Assembly (NCBI RefSeq): GCF_900110225.1
Contig: NZ_FOCW01000009.1
Location: 1 to 60,993, forward strand
Length of the DNA: 60,993 nucleotides
From: Allobrachymonas denitrificans DSM 15123
GTDB lineage: Bacteria; Pseudomonadota; Gammaproteobacteria; Burkholderiales; Burkholderiaceae_C
Direction of reading: 5' to 3'
The position numbers were made by a program, and so were the translations under genes. The notes under the pieces were generated by a model. It saw only the letters and a list, made by a program, of their open reading frames with translations. It did not search any database and had not been told where the DNA came from. This document shows, piece by piece, positions 40,370 through 48,216 of this stretch (its first letter is position 1; each line of letters opens with the position of its first letter).

Positions 40370-41125
40370 ATGAACGACGCCCAACTCCTGCGCTATTCCC
40401 GCCACCTGCTGCTCGAGGAAATCGATGTGGAGGGCCAGGAGCGCCTGCTGGCTTCGCACGCCGTCATCATCGGCGCGGGCGGCCTGGGCTCGCCCGCTGC
40501 CATGTACCTGACCAGCGCCGGCGTAGGTCGCCTTACGCTGGTGGACGATGATGAAGTGGATCTGACCAATCTGCAGCGCCAGATCGCCCACACCGAGGCC
40601 CGAGTCGGTCAGCCCAAGACCGAATCCATGCGCACGGCGCTGCAGCAGATCAATAGCGACACGCAAATCCGCACCCTGACCCGACGCGCAGATGCCGAAC
40701 TGCTGCGCGAACTGGCCCGCGATGCCGACGTGATGCTGGACTGCACCGACAACTTCGCCACCCGCCAGATGGTGAACCAGGCCTGCGTGCAGGAAGAAAC
40801 CGATCTGGTGTGGGGCGCCGCCATCCGCTTCGATGCGCAGATCGGCGTCTATCGGGCCGGCGATCCGGTCAGCCCCTGTTACGCCTGCACCTTCGACCCG
40901 CGCCATGTCCCCGAGGAGGCACGCTGCGCCACCATGGGCGTGTTCGCGCCAATTACCGGCATCGTGGGCTCAATCCAGGCAGCCGAAGCCATCAAGCTGC
41001 TGTGCGGCCTGCCCAGCGAACTGCACCACGCCATGCTGCTCATCAACGCCCGCCGCATGGCCTTCAGCAGCATCGGATTGCAGCGCCAGCAGGCCTGCCC
41101 GGTCTGCGGCAGCATGCACGCCTGA
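40370..41125 (+). CDS. moeB: Molybdopterin-synthase adenylyltransferase / ThiF-family E1-like protein
   Basis: The 251-residue protein adenylates the C-terminal glycine of a ubiquitin-like sulfur carrier (MoaD or ThiS). It has the nucleotide-binding IIGAGGLGSPAAMYLTSAGV, the DLTNLQRQIAH arginine finger region, LDCTDNFATRQMVN, the zinc cysteines in CYACTF and CPVCGSM, and the cysteine in ARCATMGVFAPITGIVGSIQ. MoeB and ThiF cannot be fully separated by sequence here. The name moeB follows its place in the conserved gpmA-ctpA-moeB order. Confidence 0.92.
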   Translation: MNDAQLLRYSRHLLLEEIDVEGQERLLASHAVIIGAGGLGSPAAMYLTSAGVGRLTLVDDDEVDLTNLQRQIAHTEARVGQPKTESMRTALQQINSDTQIRTLTRRADAELLRELARDADVMLDCTDNFATRQMVNQACVQEETDLVWGAAIRFDAQIGVYRAGDPVSPCYACTFDPRHVPEEARCATMGVFAPITGIVGSIQAAEAIKLLCGLPSELHHAMLLINARRMAFSSIGLQRQQACPVCGSMHA

Positions 41126-41128
41126 GTT

Positions 41129-41788
41129 TCAGCGGCTCGGCATCGGCTTCTGGCGCGGCACCACATGGCACGGGCCATGCATGGCGCGGAAATCGCGGGG
41201 ATAGCGCGCTTTCGGATCCGCGAACAGCCCGGCCTCCTCGCGCATCGCCGCACGCTCCTCGGCGGCATAGATACCGCGCGTCCAGCCGGTGCGGTACGAC
41301 CAGGCGTGTCCCTCCCGCACCATGACAGCACCGATATCCTGCCCGTCCTGCGCCTGCACCTGGACAAGCAGGCGGCGATAGCGGTCTGAACCCTGTACAT
41401 GCACCTGCACCGTCTGCTGCAGCACCCAGCGTTCTAGAAAGCGCTGTGCAGTCCGGCCATGGGCCTGGCAGATTTCCGGCGCATCAATGCCCTCGATGCG
41501 CAGCTTGATGCGCCCTGAACGCTCCAGCGCGCCCCCCGCACGCCGAACCTGCACCTCGTGCTGGGGCATCACCCACAGCGTGTCGCCATCCACCACGCGC
41601 AACACACGCGCCGGGAAAGATTCCGCTGCCAGTGCTGCCCCCTGCATCAGCACAAGCAGGCACACCGCACCCAGCCATTGTCCGATTCTCTCGAGAATAG
41701 AACTGTTGTGCTGTAAGTGTGCTCCGACAGCCCGGCCCGCATCTTGATGGCATACTTGAGAAAGTACACGGGGTATCTTGTATATCAT
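41129..41788 (-). CDS. Thermonuclease-family (SNase-like) secreted nuclease
   Basis: The frame encodes up to 219 residues. A hydrophobic stretch ending MQGAALAAES looks like a signal peptide near residues 38-56 and is followed by a staphylococcal-nuclease fold. The fold shows VVDGDTLWV, RIEGIDAPEICQ, RFLERWV, DRYRRLLVQV and EGHAWSYRTG, covering the usual metal- and phosphate-binding residues. The true start is probably downstream of ATG 41788, because that would leave about 35 residues before the signal peptide and overlaps the neighbouring promoter. It converges on moeB with 3 bp between stops. Confidence 0.82.
   Translation of the reverse strand: MIYKIPRVLSQVCHQDAGRAVGAHLQHNSSILERIGQWLGAVCLLVLMQGAALAAESFPARVLRVVDGDTLWVMPQHEVQVRRAGGALERSGRIKLRIEGIDAPEICQAHGRTAQRFLERWVLQQTVQVHVQGSDRYRRLLVQVQAQDGQDIGAVMVREGHAWSYRTGWTRGIYAAEERAAMREEAGLFADPKARYPRDFRAMHGPCHVVPRQKPMPSR
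41756..41786 (+). promoter_or_regulatory. Possible sigma-70 promoter of the single-domain receiver gene
   Basis: TTGAGA (41756-41761) is followed after about 17-19 bp by the TGTATATC region (41779-41786). It lies about 55-85 bp upstream of the GTG start at 41840. The match is moderate. Confidence 0.4.
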
Positions 41789-41839
41789 CGTTCAATTTTC
41801 CGGCCCGCAGCTCAACAGGCAGGCGAGCCCCATAACATA

Positions 41840-42229
41840 GTGAGCCAACCGCAAGTGGGCCTGAAGGTTTACATCGTAGAAGACAACCCGGTCATTCGGG
41901 AGAATCTGGTAGATACACTCCAGGAACTCGCCGACGCCGAGACCGTGGGCGTCGCCGCCACCGAAAAGGAAGGGGTCAACTGGCTGACCTCGCATCTGCC
42001 AGAGTGGGATCTCGCCATTGTCGACCTGTTCCTGCAACAGGGCACGGGACTGGGTGTGGTCGAAGCCTGCAAGGATCGCCCCGACGACAAGAAGGTGGTC
42101 GTGTTCAGCAACTACGCCACCAATGACGTGCGCGACCGCTGCGTGCAGATGGGCGTCGACAAGTTCTTCGACAAGTCGCGCGAGATCGATGCGCTGATCG
42201 ATTACTGCATCGAGATTTCCGAGCAGTAA
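41840..42229 (+). CDS. Single-domain response regulator receiver protein
   Basis: The 129-residue protein is a lone CheY-like receiver with no output domain. The acidic pair Glu14-Asp15 (VYIVEDN), the phospho-acceptor Asp62 (DLAIVDLFL), the switch Ser/Thr region (VVVFSNYA) and the lysine in FFDKSRE are all present. The start is GTG 41840 (MSQPQVGLKVYI); longer frames upstream are not convincing. It could act in a phosphorelay or as a phosphate sink with the nearby histidine kinase (42955), from which it is separated by the LuxR-type regulator on the other strand. Confidence 0.88.
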   Translation: MSQPQVGLKVYIVEDNPVIRENLVDTLQELADAETVGVAATEKEGVNWLTSHLPEWDLAIVDLFLQQGTGLGVVEACKDRPDDKKVVVFSNYATNDVRDRCVQMGVDKFFDKSREIDALIDYCIEISEQ

Positions 42230-42254
42230 GCGATCAGGCCAGGGTTCCGGCTGA

Positions 42255-42887
42255 TCAGTCGATCAGCTTGTTCTTCAGTGCGTAATAGGTCAGGTCGCTG
42301 TTGGTGTGGAGATTCATCTTCTCCATCAGGCGCGTGCGATAGGTGCTGACCGTCTTCACGCTCAGGGACAGTTCCTCGGCAATGTCGCTGGCCGTTTCGC
42401 CCTTGGCCAGCTTGAGGAAAACCTGGAATTCACGCTCGGACAGCTGCTCGTGCGGCAGCACGTCCTCGCCCTTGCCCAGTTGCTGCGCCAGCAGTTCTGC
42501 CACACTGGCGCTGATGTAGCGCTTGCCCATGGCAATGGTGCGGATCGCCTTGACGATCTCTTCCGGGTCGCATTCCTTGTTCAGGAAACCGCTCGCACCC
42601 TGGCGAATCAGGTTGGTGGCGTAGTGTTCTTCGGGATAGCCGCTCAGGATCAGCACGCCCACATCCGGCGCCTTGGCCCGGATCATGCCCAGCGCATCCA
42701 TGCCGCTCTGCCCGGGCATGGACAGATCCATGACCAACACGTCCATGGGCTCATTGCGCACCAGATCGATGGCCTCGCGCCCGCTGGCGGCTTCTCCGAT
42801 CACCCTCAGATCGACCTGTTCCGCAAAAAACTGTTTCAGACCTGCCCGCACAATGGCGTGGTCGTCTACGATACCAACCTTGATCAT
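42255..42887 (-). CDS. NarL/LuxR-family response regulator
   Basis: The 210-residue protein has an N-terminal receiver (acidic pair in GIVDDHAIVRAG, phospho-acceptor Asp54 in VLVMDLSMPGQSG, lysine in FLNKECDPEEI) and a C-terminal LuxR helix-turn-helix (LSEREFQVFLKLAKGETASD and VKTVSTYRTRLMEKM). It resembles UvrY/GacA- and NarL-type DNA-binding regulators. ATG 42887 is the start. It is divergent from the CHASE3 histidine kinase, 67 bp away, which makes the two a probable pair. Confidence 0.93.
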   Translation of the reverse strand: MIKVGIVDDHAIVRAGLKQFFAEQVDLRVIGEAASGREAIDLVRNEPMDVLVMDLSMPGQSGMDALGMIRAKAPDVGVLILSGYPEEHYATNLIRQGASGFLNKECDPEEIVKAIRTIAMGKRYISASVAELLAQQLGKGEDVLPHEQLSEREFQVFLKLAKGETASDIAEELSLSVKTVSTYRTRLMEKMNLHTNSDLTYYALKNKLID

Positions 42888-42954
42888 CAAGCTCTCCAGC
42901 GTGGTGATGTCTGGCGCTGCCCGAAAAGCCGGGGCGCCGCTGAACTAGCTGCCC

Positions 42955-44343
42955 ATGTTAACTGTAGAGACCTTCACCAAGGGGTTCACACACCCCTTTA
43001 TGCGAAAAATTCTTACAGTACTGGTCTTTCTGACCTGTGCTGCCCTGCTGGTCATCAACGAAATCAACTTCCGGGCGACCAACCTTGCCTTCGACGAGGC
43101 CGCCACCGCGCGGCGTGTGAACCTGCAGTTGCAATCGCTGATGCTGGCCGTTTCCGATGCCGAAAGCACCCAGCGCAGCTACCTGCTCACCGGCGATGAA
43201 CGCTACCAGGCCGACTTCATCCAGCACATGAGCGACATCGACACCCAGTCCGCGCAGCTGTCCACCCGCGTGCAGGTGGGGGTGCGCGACAGTGTCGACG
43301 CACTGCTGGCCCATGTGCGCGACAAGCAGAAGATCATGGGCGAGACCGTGGCCATGCAGATGGCCGGCGACGTGCAGGGCTGGCAGCGCATCGTGCAAAG
43401 CGGGGCCGGACGGGAACTGATGCGCAAGATCCAGGCCCAGGGCGCCCATGTGATCGCCTTCAACAACCTGCGCCTCAAGCGCTTCGACGTGCAGGCACGG
43501 CAGTCGCTGCAGATTGCCCGCCTGGCGATGGCCGGCATGCTGCTGTTTGCCGTGGGCATGATCATCCTGATCTGGCGCCAGACCGTCGCCAAGGAGCGAC
43601 GCGAAGCCCGCGTGCAGCAGATGCTGGAAGCCGAGCGCATCCAGCTGGAAAAGACGGTGGAGCAGCGCACCGAAAGCCTGCGCCGCCTGGCGGCCCATCT
43701 GCAGTTGGTGCGCGAGGATGAGCGCGCGCGTCTGGCGCGGGAGCTGCATGACGAACTGGGCGCCCTGCTCACCACCGCCAAGCTGGACGTGGCACGTCTG
43801 CGCAGCAGGGTGGACAAGAGCAGCGCCAGCGCACAGGACACGCTGGAACGTCTCGCCCATCTGGCACAGATCCTGAGCGATGGCGTGGCACTCAAGCGCC
43901 GCATCATCGAGGACCTGACACCGAGTGCGCTGAGCAACCTCGGCCTGGTGCCGGCGCTGGAGAACCTGACGCGCGACCATGCGGGCAATACCGGCATGGC
44001 GGTCGTCACGCGCCTGGAACCGGTGCAGCTGGGCAAGGACAAGGCACTGACCGTGTACCGTCTGGTGCAGGAAGCGCTGACCAACTGCAGCAAGTATGCG
44101 CGCGCCAGCCGGATCACCGTCGACCTGTGGGCAGAGGGAGATACCGTCCACGTCCGCGTGTGCGATGACGGCTGCGGCTTCGATACCAGCCAGCTGGCCA
44201 CCGGCTCGCACGGCCTGGCGGGCATGCAGTACCGCGTGGAAACACAGCGCGGCAGCATTCAGGTGGACTCTTCTCCCGGCAACGGCACCACCATTTCGGC
44301 ACAGCTGCCCCAGGATCCGGCCCCTGAAGGCGGCGTGACGTAG
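42955..44343 (+). CDS. CHASE3-domain sensor histidine kinase (HisKA_3 type)
   Basis: The 462-residue protein has membrane segment 1 (about 17-37), a periplasmic four-helix CHASE3-like domain (about 40-185, with the typical DAESTQRSYLLTGDERY), and membrane segment 2 (about 190-210). A coiled-coil linker, a HisKA_3 dimerisation domain with phospho-acceptor His265 in ARELHDELGALL, and a HATPase_c domain (NCSKYARA, CDDGCGFD, GSHGLAGM) follow. This is the NarX/DegS-like class that partners NarL/LuxR regulators, as encoded divergently. The signal is unknown. Confidence 0.93.
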   Translation: MLTVETFTKGFTHPFMRKILTVLVFLTCAALLVINEINFRATNLAFDEAATARRVNLQLQSLMLAVSDAESTQRSYLLTGDERYQADFIQHMSDIDTQSAQLSTRVQVGVRDSVDALLAHVRDKQKIMGETVAMQMAGDVQGWQRIVQSGAGRELMRKIQAQGAHVIAFNNLRLKRFDVQARQSLQIARLAMAGMLLFAVGMIILIWRQTVAKERREARVQQMLEAERIQLEKTVEQRTESLRRLAAHLQLVREDERARLARELHDELGALLTTAKLDVARLRSRVDKSSASAQDTLERLAHLAQILSDGVALKRRIIEDLTPSALSNLGLVPALENLTRDHAGNTGMAVVTRLEPVQLGKDKALTVYRLVQEALTNCSKYARASRITVDLWAEGDTVHVRVCDDGCGFDTSQLATGSHGLAGMQYRVETQRGSIQVDSSPGNGTTISAQLPQDPAPEGGVT

Positions 44344-44466
44344 GTCACCTCCTACAGCGTGTCGTCCGCCGCATACAAATCCTTTGGTGTGCCGACTACT
44401 CTTGTAATCCCGCAGGCGGTTACCATATGAATGTCGTCCCCACTATTCTTTCCAAAGGAGATACTC

Positions 44467-44841
44467 ATGGACATGAACAACGTGCAAAACACCACCGACA
44501 AGGTCATCAACGACGCCGCCGCAACCACCCAGGAAGTGGCTGACAAGACCTTGACCGCCGCAGGTGCCGCCATGGATAACGCCAGCGATCGCCTGGGCGC
44601 TGCACGTGCCCGCGCGACCGAAGCCATCGATCACCTGGCTGGCCGTGCACAGCAATATGCCCGTGTCGGTATCGACAAGGCCAGCGACGCCCGCGACTAC
44701 GCCAAGCGCAGCCTGCAGAACGCCGGCGATGCCACCAGCAGCTACGTCGAAGAGCAACCCCTGAAGTCGATCGCCATCGCAGCCGGAGTGGGCGCAGCCA
44801 CAGCCGCCCTGCTGATGATGCTGCGCGGCCGCGACCGCTGA
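44467..44841 (+). CDS. DUF883 (ElaB/YqjD-like) protein
   Basis: The 124-residue protein has a long amphipathic Ala/Asp/Arg-rich helix (residues 1-90) and one C-terminal membrane segment (IAIAAGVGAATAALLMML) ending in basic GRDR. E. coli YqjD and ElaB are tail-anchored inner-membrane proteins that bind ribosomes in stationary phase under RpoS control. A strong AAAGGAG ribosome site precedes ATG 44467. It is followed by a YqjE-like and a YqjK-like gene, the same order as yqjD-yqjE-yqjK. Confidence 0.88.
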   Translation: MDMNNVQNTTDKVINDAAATTQEVADKTLTAAGAAMDNASDRLGAARARATEAIDHLAGRAQQYARVGIDKASDARDYAKRSLQNAGDATSSYVEEQPLKSIAIAAGVGAATAALLMMLRGRDR

Positions 44842-44932
44842 TCTGCATCCGCAGGGAAGGCAGGTTCGGGACGGCCTCCAGGGAGGTTATATGGCTGGCC
44901 CTGCCTTTTCCATGCGATCGCCGCAGTCGTGA

Positions 44933-44969
44933 GCCGCACGTTTCCGTGCGTACCCGCTGCGGCTTTTTC
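44933..44969 (+). terminator. Rho-independent terminator after the DUF883 gene
   Basis: AGCCGCA (44933-44939) pairs with TGCGGCT (44959-44965), with a possible inner GCACG/CGTGC stem, followed by a T-run. It lies about 90 bp after the DUF883 stop and 45 bp before the next gene. Confidence 0.75.
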
Positions 44970-45013
44970 ATACCGCCCGGGCTCGGGCGGCCCATTTCCG
45001 AACAGGCGATCCC

Positions 45014-45391
45014 ATGCTTCACCCCCTTCTCAAGGTCATGATCAAGAAGCCCGATCTGATCGTGACCCATATCGGCAATTACCTGGATCTGTTCCGCGCG
45101 GAATCGATGGACGTTGCCGGCAATGCCGTACGTCGCCTGGTAGCCTGGGTGGCAGTCGCCATCACGCTTTCGCTGTTCCTCGTCTTTACCGGCGTAGCCC
45201 TGATGCTGGGCCTGCTGCAGAACCAGTTTCACTGGGCACTGGTGGCCGTGCCGGCCATTCCCCTGCTGCTTGCCTTCATTGCCTGGGGCATGACCCGCAA
45301 GCCGGTGCTGAGCGCCGAGGTCGGGGAAATCAAGCGCCAGTTCATGGCGGACATCGAAGCCTTCCATGTTGCTGGAGAAAAAGATGCCTGA
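45014..45391 (+). CDS. YqjE-like (phage holin family) membrane protein
   Basis: The 125-residue protein has two membrane segments (about 42-66, AVAITLSLFLVFTGVALML, and 73-95, ALVAVPAIPLLLAFIAWGM) between charged ends. It fits the YqjE-like putative membrane family, sometimes labelled phage holin family without real phage context. It follows the DUF883 gene and overlaps the next gene by 8 bp. Function unknown; the context suggests an envelope or stationary-phase stress role. Confidence 0.78.
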   Translation: MLHPLLKVMIKKPDLIVTHIGNYLDLFRAESMDVAGNAVRRLVAWVAVAITLSLFLVFTGVALMLGLLQNQFHWALVAVPAIPLLLAFIAWGMTRKPVLSAEVGEIKRQFMADIEAFHVAGEKDA

Positions 45392-46052
45392 AAACAATCC
45401 CGGCACCACCGAATTGCTGACTCCCTCCCAGCGGCTGGAACAATCCAGACGAGCCCTGCTGGAAACCATGCGCCCCGGTGCCACTGCTGCCATGCAGGCC
45501 ACCCGCCAGGCTGCCGAAGACGTCGCGCAGCAGGCAGAAACGCTCCAGCCACCCAGCCCGGTGGTGGCACAGGCCCCCTCTTTCGTCGCAGCGGCCGCTA
45601 CCGAGCCGCCCGAGCCTGGCACAGCCGCTGAAGAGGCCGCCATTGCCCAAAGCACCGAAGCCGTTCCCCCTGCCATGGCGCGCCGCCGCGCACGCCCTGC
45701 TGCGCGCGCATGGTCGCTGTCTGGCCTGGTCGACAGCGATACCGGACGCGCCCTGTCCACCGGTGCACTGGCTGCGCAGCGCCTGGTCAATGCCTGGTGG
45801 CGTCGCCATCCGCTGCATGTGGTGGCCGACATTGGCGAGCCGCTGCTGGAGAAGTACGCCCGCCGCCACCCCTACCGCCTGCTGGCCATTGCTGCCGCAC
45901 TGGGCGCTGCCGTGGTGGTACTCAAGCCCTGGCGCTGGAACGGCACACGCCGCTGGGCGCGCAACAGCTTCAGCCGCGAACTGCAGAACATGAACTTCTC
46001 GCGCCTGTCGCAGATGGTGGTGGACAGCCTGCTGCACAACGGCAAGCGCTGA
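45384..46052 (+). CDS. Hypothetical protein, YqjK-like position
   Basis: The 222-residue protein begins MPENNPGTTELLTPSQRLEQ. Its N-terminal 110 residues are polar, with an Ala/Pro/Glu-rich low-complexity region (about 45-100). A basic patch (ARRRARPAARAW) and a short hydrophobic segment (YRLLAIAAALGAAVVVLKPW, about 170-190) follow. The start overlaps the YqjE-like gene by 8 bp, so they are translationally coupled. E. coli yqjK occupies the same place but is shorter. No enzymatic motif is visible. Confidence 0.7.
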   Translation: MPENNPGTTELLTPSQRLEQSRRALLETMRPGATAAMQATRQAAEDVAQQAETLQPPSPVVAQAPSFVAAAATEPPEPGTAAEEAAIAQSTEAVPPAMARRRARPAARAWSLSGLVDSDTGRALSTGALAAQRLVNAWWRRHPLHVVADIGEPLLEKYARRHPYRLLAIAAALGAAVVVLKPWRWNGTRRWARNSFSRELQNMNFSRLSQMVVDSLLHNGKR

Positions 46053-46078
46053 TTGCCCTGCTTTCGGACACTCCAACG

Positions 46079-46108
46079 AAAAACAGGCAGCCTTGGCTGC
46101 CTGTTTTC
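46079..46108. terminator. Bidirectional rho-independent terminator
   Basis: AAACAGGCAGCC (46081-46092) and GGCTGCCTGTTT (46095-46106) form a 12-bp perfect hairpin with a tiny loop, flanked by A and T runs. It separates the plus-strand YqjK-like gene from the minus-strand BLUF gene. Confidence 0.9.
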
Positions 46109-46128
46109 TTGTGCGTTAATGCCTTCAG

Positions 46129-46551
46129 TCAGGCGCGGCCGATGATGTTGGCCGTGGCCACCAGTTCCTGCATCATCGCCAGCGACATCTTGCCGGAGTT
46201 GGCGTAGGGGTTGAAGTCGGCATGCTCCGAGTACTTGAGCACGGTGGACGTGTTCAGGCGGGAAATGTCCACGCGGCCCATGGTCCAGCTGCCATAGCTG
46301 CGCTCACTGATTTCCTCGTAGTGCAGCAGTTCCACATCGGTGTGGTGCGGATCACGCAGAATGGTGGCGTACAGGCGGTTCACCTCCGTGCGGCTGCCTT
46401 CCAGCACCTGCATGAAGATATTGCTGCTGTAGCACAGCGCGCCGGTGATGCCGTGCTCGGCGTTGTAGGTGCGGGCATGCTGCAGGATGTTGTCAAGATC
46501 CTTCAGGGCGGCATCGGCGGCACGGCTTACATATAACAGTCTGACCAGCAT
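46129..46551 (-). CDS. BLUF-domain blue-light sensor protein
   Basis: The 140-residue protein is a short single-domain BLUF photoreceptor, which binds FAD noncovalently and senses blue light. Key residues are Tyr7 (RLLYVSRA), Asn30 (TYNAEHGITGALCY) and Gln48 (NIFMQVLEG), which form the light-sensing hydrogen-bond network; Trp in SYGSWTMG is the semi-conserved Trp/Met position. There is no fused output domain, so it must signal through a partner. It begins 18 bp after the folE stop, so it is likely co-transcribed with folE. Confidence 0.93.
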   Translation of the reverse strand: MLVRLLYVSRAADAALKDLDNILQHARTYNAEHGITGALCYSSNIFMQVLEGSRTEVNRLYATILRDPHHTDVELLHYEEISERSYGSWTMGRVDISRLNTSTVLKYSEHADFNPYANSGKMSLAMMQELVATANIIGRA

Positions 46552-46569
46552 AAAAACTCCGTTTGGCTT

Positions 46570-47277
46570 TCAATCCTTCATCGGGATCAGGGACAGGAAC
46601 TCGCGGCGCAGGTTGGGATCCTTGAGGAACACACCGCGCATGACCGAGTTGATCATCTTGCTGTCCATGTCTTTCACGCCGCGCCAGGCCATGCAGTAGT
46701 GCGTGGCCTGCATCACGATGGCCAGGCCATCGGGGTGCGTCTTGTCCTGGATCAGGTCAGCCAGTTGCACCACAGCCTCTTCCTGGATCTGAGGGCGGTT
46801 CATCACCCACTCGGCCAGACGCGCGTACTTGGACAGGCCGATCACATTGGTGTGCTCGTTCGGCATGATGCCGATCCACACCTTGCCGATCACCGGTACC
46901 AGATGGTGCGAGCAGGCACTGCGCACCGTGATGGGGCCGACGATCATCAGTTCGTTCAGGCGCTCGGCGTTGGGGAATTCGGTCAGCACCGGCTGCGGCA
47001 CGTAACGGCCACCGAAGACCTCTCTCAGGTACATCTTGGCCACACGGCGTGCCGTGGTGTCGGTGTTGTGGTCGTTCTCGGTGTCGATCACCATGCTGTC
47101 GAGCACGCCCTGCATCTTCTCCTCGACTTCGTCGAGCAGCTTTTCAAGCTCGCCCGGCTGGAGAAACTCGGAGATGTTGTCGTTGGCGTGGAAGCGCTTG
47201 CGTGCGGCCAGGATGCGTTCCCGGATCTTGACCGATACCGGCGTGCCTTCGTCTTCGGCGGGAGAGGAGGATGTCAT
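46570..47277 (-). CDS. folE: GTP cyclohydrolase I
   Basis: The 235-residue homodecameric enzyme converts GTP to 7,8-dihydroneopterin triphosphate for folate synthesis. Zinc ligands are seen in RSACSHHLVP (Cys and His) and ATHYCMAWRG (Cys), and the family has VIGLSKYARLAEW. The start was placed at ATG 47277 (MTSSSPAED) rather than an upstream in-frame start. It is followed directly by the BLUF gene. Confidence 0.95.
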   Translation of the reverse strand: MTSSSPAEDEGTPVSVKIRERILAARKRFHANDNISEFLQPGELEKLLDEVEEKMQGVLDSMVIDTENDHNTDTTARRVAKMYLREVFGGRYVPQPVLTEFPNAERLNELMIVGPITVRSACSHHLVPVIGKVWIGIMPNEHTNVIGLSKYARLAEWVMNRPQIQEEAVVQLADLIQDKTHPDGLAIVMQATHYCMAWRGVKDMDSKMINSVMRGVFLKDPNLRREFLSLIPMKD

Positions 47278-47388
47278 GGGGGTCTGGATGAATTCGGACT
47301 GCTGAAGCTGTAGAAGCATACCATCTGTAACCCGTTCCACGGGTAGGTTCGACAATCAGCCCTGCGCCGATTGGGGATGCCTGACGCG

Positions 47389-48201
47389 TCAGCGGTCCAG
47401 CTCGAACTCGGCCACCAGCGGCAGATGGTCCGACAGACGCGACCAGGAGCGGATGCCCGTATTGCGCACCGCCGAATCGAGCTGCGGCACGAATTGGCGC
47501 ACGCGGTGCAGGCCGCGCGAATAGACATGGTCCAGCTGCGCCAGCGGCAGGCGCGCGGGATAGGTGAAATGGGCAGCCGACTGGCATTCGCTGTGCAGGC
47601 CGCATTCGGCCATGATCGGCACCAGCTGCTTGCCCCAGTCATTGAAGTCGCCGGCCACCAGCAGCGGCTCGTTCCAGCCGATCTCGCGATCGATGAATTC
47701 CTGCAGCTGGCGGATCTGGCGCACGCGGCTGGCGGCGATCAGGCCCAGATGCACCACGATCACGTGCACCGGCTTGCCCTGCAGATTGACCTCGCCGTGC
47801 AGCAGGCCGCGCTGCTCGAAGCGGTGGTCCGACATGTCCTCATGCTTGTGCCGCACCACTTCGAAGCGGCTGAGCAAGGCATTGCCGTGCTCGCCGTGCT
47901 TGGTGACGGCATTGGTCATGTACAGGGCGTGGTAGCCCTGCGGCTTGAGGAAATCGGCCTGCCCCTGCTGCGGCCAGTTGGCAAAGCGGCGCTCGCCCTG
48001 GCGGTTCATCTTGCGCACTTCCTGCAGGCAGACGATGTCGGCATCGAGCTGCTGGATCGCCTGCTGCAGGTTGTGGATCTCCAGCCGCTTGGCCGGGCCC
48101 ACGCCCTGTACACCCTTGTGGATGTTGTACGTCGCCACCCGCAGCGTGCGCTGCGGTTCGTCGGTCGGCAGAATGCGCTCGGGAACCTGCGGGGGCGCCA
48201 T
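47389..48201 (-). CDS. Endonuclease/exonuclease/phosphatase (EEP) family protein
   Basis: The 270-residue protein shows the DNase I-like fold motifs TYNIHKGVQG near residue 22, IVCLQEVR near residue 55, VAGDFNDWG near residue 180 and LSDHLPLVAEF at the end. These supply the metal-binding Asn, Glu, Asp, Asn and the catalytic His. No signal peptide is evident. The substrate may be DNA, RNA or a phospholipid-type phosphodiester. It starts 15 bp after the aspS stop and is likely in the same transcript. Confidence 0.88.
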   Translation of the reverse strand: MAPPQVPERILPTDEPQRTLRVATYNIHKGVQGVGPAKRLEIHNLQQAIQQLDADIVCLQEVRKMNRQGERRFANWPQQGQADFLKPQGYHALYMTNAVTKHGEHGNALLSRFEVVRHKHEDMSDHRFEQRGLLHGEVNLQGKPVHVIVVHLGLIAASRVRQIRQLQEFIDREIGWNEPLLVAGDFNDWGKQLVPIMAECGLHSECQSAAHFTYPARLPLAQLDHVYSRGLHRVRQFVPQLDSAVRNTGIRSWSRLSDHLPLVAEFELDR

Positions 48202-48216
48202 GGTTCAAGGCTCCGG

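Noticed and set aside
45014-45391. Phage holin and hence a prophage remnant
   Set aside because: The holin-family label reflects only two membrane segments; neighbours match the yqjD-yqjE-yqjK order and no phage gene is near.
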